DNA of 12,220 nucleotides from Candidatus Yonathbacteria bacterium (GTDB lineage: Bacteria; Patescibacteriota; Minisyncoccia; Phycocordibacterales; UBA1550), in assembly GCA_016201355.1 (NCBI GenBank), contig JACQCY010000005.1, positions 1 through 12,220 on the forward strand, read 5' to 3'. The notes beneath the pieces were generated by a model that was given only the letters and a program-made list of their open reading frames with translations, was not told the origin of the DNA and searched no databases. This document shows positions 1 through 5,137 of the stretch, piece by piece. Both the position numbers and the translations under genes were made by a program. Position 1 is the stretch's first letter. The number at the start of each line of letters is the position of its first letter.

Positions 1-170
1 ATCCGCCTACCACACGAGTTTCCGAAAGATGAGACCATGCGGATTGCGACAGAGTCTGTTTACCAGGAAGTGTATCGGAGGGTTCATCGCAGTGGAAACG
101 GAGCCGTGAAGCGAGGCGAGCTTGATTTGCGTCCATATCTGGAATACATAGGGTTACCCTATGGGAATTG
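1..170 (+). pseudogene. IS30-family transposase fragment, truncated at both ends
   Basis: Frame 1 is open from the window edge to TGA at 168-170. The reading resembles the region of IS30-family transposases just before the DDE catalytic core: LPHEFPKDETMRIATESVYQ, then a segment containing RSGNGAVKRG, then LRPYL. The usual MRISHExIYQ block and the HRxGNGxVKxGxxDLRPYL extension are recognisable; I associate that extension with CPR copies. After LRPYL (about base 140) the similarity stops. Eight unrelated codons (EYIGLPYGN without its first residue counted as junction) lead to the stop, so the catalytic domain is missing. The last 17 bases overlap the antisense 3' end of the flavoprotein gene. 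The 5' part lies outside the window. I read it as a dead IS remnant. The family call is from memory of the motif, not from a search. Confidence 0.68.
147..163. repeat. 17-nt perfect palindrome at the IS30/flavoprotein junction
   Basis: CATAGGGTTACCCTATG has 8-nt arms around a central T. It contains the TAA stop of the minus-strand flavoprotein gene (156-154) and lies where transposase similarity ends. It could be a weak hairpin at the 3' end of that gene or a scar of the event that truncated the transposase. No T-tract follows on the minus strand, so I do not call it a terminator. Confidence 0.5.
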
Positions 171-1410
171 AATTTCCCGCAACAAAGCCCGTTGTCCAGC
201 AGAGTTGCAGACTAAAACCGCCGGAGGGTCGGCTGATATTCAAGAGGTCGCCTGTTATGTAAAGGTTGTCAATGAGACGCGATTTCATCGTCTTGGTGTC
301 TATTTCTTTTAAATCTACACCTCCATCGGATACGACCGCGCGGTCAAAACCCATAAGGCCGGTGACGGTCAAAGGAAGCGCCTTTAGCAGATGGACAATC
401 TGTTTCCTTTGCTCTTTGGTAACACTATGCGTTTTGGTTTCAAGTGGAATAGTGAGGAGAGAGAAGATCGCTTCACCGGTGCCGAGAGGGGTGATCTCAT
501 CCAGGATATTTTTTAGATTTTTATTTTTATTGTTGTTAAAGACTTTGATGATGTGTTTTTCAAGAGCGCTTTGATCGGTGTCGGGGTACGCGTCAATGAG
601 TGCGGTTATTGTCCCCGCGCGAAGAACCTTTTTAATGTCTTTTGCAGAATTCATTATGAGGGGCCCCGATAGTCCAAAATGAGTAAACAGAATTTCTCCT
701 GTTTTTGAAAATTGTTTTACACCGTCCAAATAAAACGAGATCTTCATAAACGACATCGTTATACCAGAGAGGTCTTTGACCCACTTGTCTTCCACGGAAA
801 TAGGCACGATGTCGGGAGAGGGGACATCTACCGTGTGTTTGAGTTCTCGAAGCCATGAGAACCCATCACCCGTAGATCCCGTCTCTGGTCGCGAGAGTCC
901 TCCGGTGGCAAGGATAAAATATCGCGCTTTGAATTTGTCCGATGAAGTGTTAGCAGAAAGAATAATTTTTTTGTTTGTTGTGATATTCGTTATCTTTACA
1001 CCTTTCTTTACAGTGACGCGTCCATCTGCAATATATCGTTCCATTACTTTGGTAACATCAACGGCTTTTTGAGATGCAGGGAATGCGCGTTTGCGAGCTT
1101 CAATAATCAGGGGCAGTCCCCGCGATTCAAAAAATGAGAAAGTATCTTTGACGCCAAACTGTGAAAAAGGGGAAAAGAGAAAATCTTTCGCATCGCCGTA
1201 ATTTTTGAGGAGGGCATTTCTGTCCATCTCCGCATTGGTAATATTGCACCGTCCTCCACCCGTAATGTTGAGCTTGTCGCCGAGACTCTTGTTTTTTTCC
1301 AAAAGAAGTACGCTTAATCCGCGCTCAGCCGCTCTTCCCGCCGCCATCATCCCCGATGGTCCACCACCAATGACAATAACATCCCATATTCTGTCAGTGT
1401 TAAAACTCAT
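154..1410 (-). CDS. HI0933/YhiN (BaiN-like) family NAD(P)/FAD-dependent flavoprotein
   Basis: Soluble flavoprotein of the HI0933-like family, about 418 residues from the ATG at 1410, the usual family length. Residues 10-40 form the FAD-binding Rossmann fold (DVIVIGGGPSG, then an acidic E38 ending strand 2). The family signature TGGGRCNITN is at 50-59. The C-terminal FAD motif is also present, with GGVDLKEID followed by LYITGDLLN and SGGFSLQ. Family members are poorly characterised; BaiN was assigned to bile-acid dehydroxylation and others remain unknown, so no substrate is claimed. A TTG at 1428 would add six residues (MCYYDA), but I prefer the ATG because the family start is close to the Rossmann strand and a TACTAT hexamer (1422-1417) sits 6 nt before it, as for a leaderless mRNA. 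No Shine-Dalgarno is visible. The gene is divergent from the GIY-YIG gene with a 38-bp gap, and its last codons run into the IS30 remnant. Confidence 0.9.
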   Translation of the reverse strand: MSFNTDRIWDVIVIGGGPSGMMAAGRAAERGLSVLLLEKNKSLGDKLNITGGGRCNITNAEMDRNALLKNYGDAKDFLFSPFSQFGVKDTFSFFESRGLPLIIEARKRAFPASQKAVDVTKVMERYIADGRVTVKKGVKITNITTNKKIILSANTSSDKFKARYFILATGGLSRPETGSTGDGFSWLRELKHTVDVPSPDIVPISVEDKWVKDLSGITMSFMKISFYLDGVKQFSKTGEILFTHFGLSGPLIMNSAKDIKKVLRAGTITALIDAYPDTDQSALEKHIIKVFNNNKNKNLKNILDEITPLGTGEAIFSLLTIPLETKTHSVTKEQRKQIVHLLKALPLTVTGLMGFDRAVVSDGGVDLKEIDTKTMKSRLIDNLYITGDLLNISRPSGGFSLQLCWTTGFVAGNSIPIG

Positions 1411-1416
1411 TGCGTC

Positions 1417-1442
1417 ATAGTAGCACAAAAAAGTGATATATT
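1417..1442. promoter_or_regulatory. Back-to-back -10 elements for the divergent flavoprotein and GIY-YIG genes
   Basis: Only 38 bp separate the two divergent starts. On the minus strand TACTAT (1422-1417) ends 6 nt before the ATG at 1410. On the plus strand TATATT (1437-1442) ends 6 nt before the ATG at 1449. That spacing would put transcription start at the A of each ATG, so both messages may be leaderless. No clear -35 boxes are visible; they would lie in or near the opposite gene. Confidence 0.45.
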
Positions 1443-1448
1443 ATCTCT

Positions 1449-1700
1449 ATGCACTATGTTTACATTCTTGAATGTGCGGACAAAACACTCTATGTCGGCT
1501 ACACGACTGATATAAAGAGACGCTTGAGAGAACATAATAATTCAAAATCCGGCGCGCACTATACAAAGATACGGAGACCAGTTATCTTGAAACATAAAGA
1601 AGCATTCAGAACTCTGGGAAAAGCGCTCCGTCGCGAAGCAGAGATAAAGAAGATGAAGCGGGAAGAAAAAATACTACTCATAACAAAGGCGGTATGTTAA
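1449..1700 (+). CDS. GIY-YIG domain protein, UPF0213 (YhbQ-like) family
   Basis: An 83-residue stand-alone GIY-YIG nuclease-fold protein, standard for the UPF0213 group. The GIY-like strand is YVYIL (3-7) and the YIG-like strand is YVGYT (15-19). The basic helix DIKRRLREHN (21-30) supplies the conserved arginine. The helix RREAEIKKMKREEK (61-74) supplies the metal-binding glutamate, probably E63, in the family's REaxIKk pattern. Small members such as YhbQ are linked to DNA repair or DNA cleavage, but the role of most is unknown. There is no signal peptide, so it should be cytoplasmic. The start is preceded by TCT with no Shine-Dalgarno. The next gene, a cupin, begins 36 bp downstream on the same strand, so co-transcription is possible, though it has -10-like hexamers of its own. 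Confidence 0.9.
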   Translation: MHYVYILECADKTLYVGYTTDIKRRLREHNNSKSGAHYTKIRRPVILKHKEAFRTLGKALRREAEIKKMKREEKILLITKAVC

Positions 1701-1736
1701 AATAAAGAGAGTATTCATTAAATAATTTACTATCAT

Positions 1737-2135
1737 ATGAAAGTATTCATCACAAACATTGAAAAAGAAACACAAGAAAATGATTTTTTTAGGAAAGTGA
1801 TTTTCACCGCGAAGCACACCCAGCTCGTCTTAATGAGTCTAAATCCCGGAGAAGAGATCGGCGATGAAGTACATAATACCGTGGACCAATTTTTCAGATT
1901 TGAAAGTGGGGAGGGGAAGGTGGTGGTTGACGGCGAGGAACAGGCGATTTCTGATGGCTCGGTTGTGATAATTCCCGCTGGCACGAACCATAACATTATA
2001 AATACCTCAACAGAAAAACCGCTAAAACTCTACACACTGTATTCTCCTCCCAATCACCAAGATGGCACGATACACAAAACAAAAGAAGAAGCCGAGTCTT
2101 CGGACGAGCATTTTGACGGGGTGACTACTCTCTAA
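1737..2135 (+). CDS. Single-domain cupin protein
   Basis: A 132-residue small cupin. Both cupin motifs are readable. Motif 1 (about 37-60) contains GEEIGDEVHNTVDQFF and GEGKV. Motif 2 (about 74-89) is DGSVVIIPAGTNHNIIN-like, with the usual PxGxxHxxxN. In motif 1 the canonical HxH is ExH (E44, H46), and Q51 sits where the usual glutamate falls; H85 is the motif 2 histidine. This variant is common in proteins annotated as mannose-6-phosphate isomerase-like cupins, so I assign a fold and a likely metal site, not a reaction. The tail (about 105-132) is acidic and polar and may be disordered. It is cytoplasmic, with no signal peptide. TACTAT (1728-1733) lies 3 nt before the ATG, too close for an ordinary leaderless start, and no ribosome-binding site is seen. 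Confidence 0.85.
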   Translation: MKVFITNIEKETQENDFFRKVIFTAKHTQLVLMSLNPGEEIGDEVHNTVDQFFRFESGEGKVVVDGEEQAISDGSVVIIPAGTNHNIINTSTEKPLKLYTLYSPPNHQDGTIHKTKEEAESSDEHFDGVTTL

Positions 2136-2168
2136 TATTTAATTATGGATATCTCTAGAAAAATAATC

Positions 2169-2197
2169 TTGCAAAATTATCAATAGTGTGGTAATCT
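2169..2197 (+). promoter_or_regulatory. Sigma70-type promoter of the cold-shock gene
   Basis: TTGCAA (2169-2174), a 17-nt spacer and TAATCT (2192-2197) form a good sigma70-type match. Transcription would start near 2204, giving a leader of about 50 nt before the ATG at 2253. The leader contains AAGAGG (2211-2216), far from the start codon, and ends in an A-rich run. Confidence 0.6.
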
Positions 2198-2252
2198 TAT
2201 TGAGCAAGAAAAGAGGTCGGATTTCGAAGTAGTAATAACAAAAATAAAAAAA

Positions 2253-2450
2253 ATGAAAGGAACAATAAAAGCACTTAGAGACAGAGGATTTGGTTTTATT
2301 TCTCGCGAAGGCGAGTCAAAAGACCTCTTTTTTCACTCAAAAGACCTCGTAGGTACCGTATTTGACAGTCTTAAGACTGGTGACAAGGTAACCTTCGATG
2401 TTGTAGAAGAGCAAAAAGGCCCTTGTGCAAAAAATGTAACACTCGCATAG
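2253..2450 (+). CDS. Cold-shock domain protein (CspA family)
   Basis: A 65-residue single cold-shock domain, the normal length for bacterial Csp proteins. It is a five-stranded OB-fold that binds single-stranded RNA or DNA and melts RNA structure in the cytoplasm. RNP1 is GFGFI (12-16) and RNP2 is LFFHS (25-29). The strand pattern continues through VTFDVVEEQKGPCAKNVTLA at the C-terminus, where EQKGPCAKNV matches the usual E.G.QA.NV ending. It has its own promoter and a leader of about 50 nt. Csp leaders often carry thermosensor structure, but none is demonstrated here. No Shine-Dalgarno lies next to the ATG, which follows an A-rich tract. A long palindrome and a strong terminator follow. Confidence 0.95.
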   Translation: MKGTIKALRDRGFGFISREGESKDLFFHSKDLVGTVFDSLKTGDKVTFDVVEEQKGPCAKNVTLA

Positions 2451-2460
2451 CTTTATATTG

Positions 2461-2560
2461 TTTTGAATTACAAAATGTCTTTTCCGGTATCATTTTTGCT
2501 TGCCAGACCATTCCCAGCCCCGCAAAAATGATACACGGAACGTCTTTTTGTAATTCAAAA
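2461..2560. repeat. 100-nt imperfect palindrome with 15-bp perfect ends
   Basis: TTTTGAATTACAAAA (2461-2475) is matched exactly by its reverse complement at 2546-2560. An inner 13-bp pair follows, GTATCATTTTTGC (2487-2499) with GCAAAAATGATAC (2522-2534), plus a partly paired TTCCG/CGGAA step between them. The loop is about 22 nt. The size and terminal inverted repeats resemble a small non-coding palindromic element (MITE- or REP-like) more than a plain terminator. It lies between the convergent csp and pseudouridine synthase genes. Confidence 0.75.
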
Positions 2561-2609
2561 TACATTAAAAAACACCCCGCTAGAAATAGTGGGGTGTTTT
2601 TTTAATGTA
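2561..2609. terminator. Strong bidirectional rho-independent terminator
   Basis: A long stem has outer TACATT/AATGTA, A6 opposite T7, CACCCC/GGGGTG, a G-T wobble and CTA/TAG closing on a GAAA (GNRA) tetraloop at 2583-2586. The T-run at 2597-2603 serves the plus strand (csp). The A-run at 2567-2572 serves as the U-tract for the minus strand (pseudouridine synthase). This fits two convergent genes sharing one terminator. Confidence 0.88.
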
Positions 2610-2630
2610 TTATTTCCCCAAGTGTTTAAA

Positions 2631-2658
2631 TTCCATATTCTAAATTCTACATTCTGCC
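2631..2658. repeat. Degenerate heptamer tandem repeat, TTCYAYA-like, four units
   Basis: The run reads TTCCATA, TTCTAAA, TTCTACA, TTCTGCC without gaps, a 7-nt period with conserved TTC. It sits just past the 3' end of the pseudouridine synthase gene. The same unit recurs upstream of znuA (9332-9366). Confidence 0.6.
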
Positions 2659-2661
2659 CCT

Positions 2662-3381
2662 TTAGAGTCCAATATCTTTAAGAAGCGTCATCAATTCTTT
2701 ACCTTCAATAGGGCGATACGCCCCCTCTTTGAGGTCGTCAAGTTTGATATTCATAATTCTTACGCGATTGAGATCAAGAACTTGATATCCGAGCGCGGTG
2801 CACATACGGCGAATTTGATGCCGTTTGCCTTCGACGAGGGTGATATAAAAAATAGTTTCGCCGGCGCGACGAGCTTTTGCGGGTTTTGTTTTGTATCCTT
2901 CAATAAGTACTCCTCGTTCAAGGTGGTTGATGAAAGAGTCCTTTATCGGTTTATCTACATGGACCAGATATTCTTTTTCGTGAGCTCGTGAGGGGTGGAG
3001 GAGTCGCTCGGTAAGTCTGCCATCGTTCGTGAGGACAATAAGTCCGTGAGAGTCTTTATCAAGGCGACCGAGAGGAAAAAGTCCGCGGAGGGCGGGAAGC
3101 TCTGATGCTATTGATAGCGAGTTATGTTGCGCGTCCGTAGAAACACCACACGGTTTATGATAGGCGAGATAGCGATGACGGAGGGCTGTTTCGGCAAGCA
3201 CTTTTTCCGCGACAATGACAATATCCTCTTCTTTTACTTTATCGCCAAGTTTAGCTACGACACCATTTATTTTTACGAAACCTTTCGTAATGAGCTCGTC
3301 TGCGCCACGACGGGTAGAAAACCCTTTGTGCGCGAGGTAACGGTTGATGCGAGCGGGGTAGGTGAGAGGTTCGGATTCCAT
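2662..3381 (-). CDS. RsuA/RluB/RluE/RluF-family rRNA pseudouridine synthase
   Basis: A 239-residue enzyme that isomerises a specific uridine in rRNA to pseudouridine. An N-terminal S4 RNA-binding domain (about 10-57, INRYLAHKGFSTRRGADELI and GFVKINGVV) is followed by the catalytic domain (about 70-225). The catalytic motif is GRLDKDSHGL with D108 as the nucleophilic aspartate; LTNDGRLTERLLHP and EGKRHQIRRM are also family blocks. The length and domain order fit the RsuA/RluB/E/F subfamily, but rRNA position and subunit cannot be told from sequence alone, so no symbol is given. The ATG at 3381 gives the natural S4 start. A weak minus-strand -10 (TATAAA, 3408-3403) lies 21 nt upstream, with no Shine-Dalgarno. 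The gene converges on csp and shares its terminator. Confidence 0.93.
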   Translation of the reverse strand: MESEPLTYPARINRYLAHKGFSTRRGADELITKGFVKINGVVAKLGDKVKEEDIVIVAEKVLAETALRHRYLAYHKPCGVSTDAQHNSLSIASELPALRGLFPLGRLDKDSHGLIVLTNDGRLTERLLHPSRAHEKEYLVHVDKPIKDSFINHLERGVLIEGYKTKPAKARRAGETIFYITLVEGKRHQIRRMCTALGYQVLDLNRVRIMNIKLDDLKEGAYRPIEGKELMTLLKDIGL

Positions 3382-3402
3382 AAGGTTTTAATTAGAACAT
3401 AT

Positions 3403-3408
3403 TTTATA
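3403..3408 (-). promoter_or_regulatory. Possible -10 element of the pseudouridine synthase gene
   Basis: The minus strand reads TATAAA in a GTATAAAAT context, 21 nt before the ATG at 3381. At the right distance the -35 region reads TTCTAA (3431-3426), a poor match. The call rests on the -10 alone. Confidence 0.35.
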
Positions 3409-3431
3409 CAAAATTACAATGGGAGTTAGAA

Positions 3432-3533
3432 AGTAGTAAATAGTAAGTAGAAAATAGAAGTTAATAAGAAAAACCCGCCTTTGGCGAGTTTTTCTGTATG
3501 ATACTACTTACTATTTACTACTTACTATTTACT
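3432..3533. repeat. Mirrored heptamer repeats flanking a terminator
   Basis: The 19-nt arm at 3432-3450 (AGTAGTAAATAGTAAGTAG) has an exact reverse complement at 3504-3522. The right arm is a perfect tandem of a 14-nt unit, TACTTACTATTTAC at 3505-3518 and again at 3519-3532. Each unit is two related heptamers, TACTTAC and TATTTAC. The left arm continues as decaying heptads to about 3466. A terminator hairpin is nested in the middle. Confidence 0.8.
3467..3495 (-). terminator. Rho-independent terminator of the 63-residue gene
   Basis: The stem AGAAAAAC-C-CGCC pairs with GGCG-A-GTTTTTCT around a TTT loop (3480-3482), with one C/A mismatch. On the minus strand it lies just after the TAG of the small gene and ends in TTTTTCT. 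The symmetric A/T tails allow it to work in both directions, but no plus-strand gene needs it. Confidence 0.75.
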
Positions 3534-3537
3534 GCCC

Positions 3538-3729
3538 CTACAGATGCTTCTTAATCATCGTTTCCAATTCAGCGATATGACCTTCTTTGTCTTTTTCCAG
3601 TTTTTCCCAGAATGCGGAACACTCGGCGCAGTCTTTTGCGTCTTCGCGGTAATCGCTCTTGATGCGCCAGAGACTTTTGTGCTCCTGTGTTGCCTGAAGG
3701 AGCAGGTTGTATATATGATTATTGAGCAT
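3538..3729 (-). CDS. Small helical hypothetical protein with a CxxC pair
   Basis: This 63-residue protein, MLNNHIYNLLLQATQEHKSL at its start, is probably all-helical: a first helix (about 3-28, including HKSLWRIK), a short turn with CAEC (34-37 region), and a second amphipathic helix rich in Lys and Glu ending KKHL. It has no signal peptide or membrane segment. I do not know a characterised family. The pattern NHIYNLLLQxTQEHKSLWRIK is one I associate with small conserved proteins in Parcubacteria-type genomes, from memory only. The CxxC pair with nearby histidines could bind metal or form a disulfide; the two-helix shape recalls half of a ferritin-like bundle, which is speculation. The gene has a defined terminator, a credible ATG and its own spacer on both sides, which supports it being real. 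Confidence 0.7.
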   Translation of the reverse strand: MLNNHIYNLLLQATQEHKSLWRIKSDYREDAKDCAECSAFWEKLEKDKEGHIAELETMIKKHL

Positions 3730-3829
3730 AATTTTTTTGTTTTTTAAAATTACGACCTTGTCTTCAGTCTACCATAATCCATATTTTTTCCTCAAAGAGT
3801 TTTCCACCCCTGTAATTGTGTTACAAAAG

Positions 3830-3838
3830 TGTTATACT
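3830..3838 (+). promoter_or_regulatory. Extended -10 promoter upstream of the glycosyltransferase gene
   Basis: TGTTATACT is a full TGn extended -10 followed by TATACT (3833-3838). The -35 region at 17-nt spacing (3810-3815, CTGTAA) is weak, which is tolerated by extended -10 promoters. Transcription would start near 3845, leaving a leader of about 30 nt. A second -10-like hexamer, TATAAC (3861-3866), lies 7 nt before the ATG and would give a leaderless message. Confidence 0.55.
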
Positions 3839-3873
3839 AGAAATAGTTTTTTAAAATCCTTATAACTATTTCT
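3839..3873 (+). repeat. 10-bp inverted repeat abutting the glycosyltransferase start codon
   Basis: AGAAATAGTT (3839-3848) and AACTATTTCT (3864-3873) are exact reverse complements around a 15-nt loop. The right arm ends immediately before the ATG. It may be a leader hairpin or an operator overlapping the transcription start region. Confidence 0.6.
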
Positions 3874-5085
3874 ATGCGCATACTTATGTTTGGTTGGGAA
3901 TTTCCCCCTCATAATAGTGGTGGTCTTGGCACTGCGTGTTTTGGGCTTACCCGCGCGCTTGCAAAACGAAATATTGAAGTCATTTTTGTACTCCCGAAAA
4001 ATATAGGAGTTGACGCTTCTTTTGCCAAGATTATCTTTGCAGACGAACATCTCGTAAAATTTCACGAGGTGGAGTCTATTTTAAAACCATATATTACTTC
4101 TGGTGATTATGTCCACGAAAGAGATAAGTTTTTGAGAGATATTTATGGGGACACCCTTCTCAAAGAGATTCGTCGTTATGCCCTCCGCGCGCGCGAGATT
4201 GCGAAAAAGGAGCACTTTGATATTATTCATGCGCATGATTGGCTCTCGTTTCTCGCAGGAATAGAGGCAAAAAAAGTGTCGGGTAAACCTCTCGTTCTTC
4301 ATATGCATGCGACGGAGTTTGACCGCACGGGAGGGCAGGGCGTCAACCAGGAAGTTTATGATATTGAACGATCGTCAATGGAGCTCGCCGACGGCATTAT
4401 TGCGGTAAGTAATTTTACGAAACAGAAAATTGTTGAGCATTACGGTATTCCCGAAGAGAAGATTGAAGTGGTGCACAATGGCATTGACGAGGAAGATTAC
4501 GCAAGTATTCCCGAGCGTCTTACCGAACTTAAAAAACACGGGCAGAAAATAGTTTTGTTTGCGGGGCGCATCACCATTCAAAAAGGTCCTGAATATTTTA
4601 TCCGCGCGGCAAAACGCGTGCTTGAATATGATACCAATGTGCTCTTTTTTGTCGCGGGGAGCGGAGATATGGAACGGCAAATGATGCTCGAGGCGGCGCA
4701 TCTCGGTATTTCCGACCACATTTTATTCGCTGGTTTTCTTCGCGGAGACGACCTTAATGCTGTGTATCGCGCGGCGGATCTCTTTGTCTTGCCATCAGTT
4801 TCTGAGCCGTTTGGTATTACACCACTCGAATCTATTGTCTCAGGCACTCCCGTTCTCATCTCCAAACAATCAGGGGTGTCCGAAGTCTTATCGCACGCGC
4901 TCAAAGTGGATTTTTGGGATGTGGAAGATATGGCGAATAAAATACTTTGTGTTCTTGAATATCCGACCCTCAAAGATACTTTGTGGCAAAATAGCCGGGA
5001 GGAGATTAAAAAAATCAATTGGGATACGGCAAGTAGGAAATGCATTGAGTATTATGAGAAAATAAAGAAAGAAGTCGGGATTTAA
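3874..5085 (+). CDS. GT4-type glycosyltransferase, glycogen-synthase-like
   Basis: A 403-residue GT-B fold retaining glycosyltransferase. The N-terminal domain opens with MRILMFGWEFPPHNSGGLG (the GGLG loop at 16-19 is where glycogen synthases have KTGGL) and has HAHDW at 119-123. The C-terminal donor domain has GRITIQKG with R232 and K237 binding the nucleotide-sugar phosphates, and the EX7E motif E311-E319 (EPFGITPLE). It is shorter than bacterial GlgA (about 470-500), so I call it GT4-type. The next genes are GH57 and GH15 enzymes, so a glucan synthase using ADP- or UDP-glucose is likely, though donor and acceptor are inferred from context. It is cytoplasmic. The ATG follows TCT, with no Shine-Dalgarno. 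The GH57 gene begins 52 bp downstream, suggesting one operon. Confidence 0.9.
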   Translation: MRILMFGWEFPPHNSGGLGTACFGLTRALAKRNIEVIFVLPKNIGVDASFAKIIFADEHLVKFHEVESILKPYITSGDYVHERDKFLRDIYGDTLLKEIRRYALRAREIAKKEHFDIIHAHDWLSFLAGIEAKKVSGKPLVLHMHATEFDRTGGQGVNQEVYDIERSSMELADGIIAVSNFTKQKIVEHYGIPEEKIEVVHNGIDEEDYASIPERLTELKKHGQKIVLFAGRITIQKGPEYFIRAAKRVLEYDTNVLFFVAGSGDMERQMMLEAAHLGISDHILFAGFLRGDDLNAVYRAADLFVLPSVSEPFGITPLESIVSGTPVLISKQSGVSEVLSHALKVDFWDVEDMANKILCVLEYPTLKDTLWQNSREEIKKINWDTASRKCIEYYEKIKKEVGI

Positions 5086-5102
5086 TCTTGTATCTACTTT
5101 TA

Positions 5103-5129
5103 ACCTTATGAACTTTAAAAACTTTACAA
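5103..5129. repeat. Degenerate 9-nt tandem repeat
   Basis: ACCTTATGA, ACTTTAAAA and ACTTTACAA follow one another without gaps and then decay (ACTAATC) into the GH57 start. It fills most of the 52-bp spacer between the glycosyltransferase and GH57 genes. The period of nine differs from the heptamers elsewhere. Confidence 0.45.
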
Positions 5130-5137
5130 ACTAATCT

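Noticed and set aside
1710..1750. AGTATTCAT direct repeat flanking the cupin start (1710-1718 and 1742-1750)
   Set aside because: A nine-base match in AT-rich DNA, one copy of it coding, is easily chance. No element lies between the copies.
2371..2605. Overlapping short frames on both strands across the csp 3' end and palindrome
   Set aside because: Their similar translations (FELQ, CNSK, SGIIFA/CIIFAG) arise because the palindrome reads alike on both strands. They are not genes.
3432..3533. Possible CRISPR array from the repeated short units
   Set aside because: The units are 7 or 14 nt, contiguous and without spacers, and no cas gene is present.
4578..5045. 155-codon minus-strand frame opposite the glycosyltransferase gene
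   Set aside because: It lies wholly inside a gene with full GT4 motifs. The translation is Ser/Arg-rich without recognisable domains, as expected of an antisense shadow.
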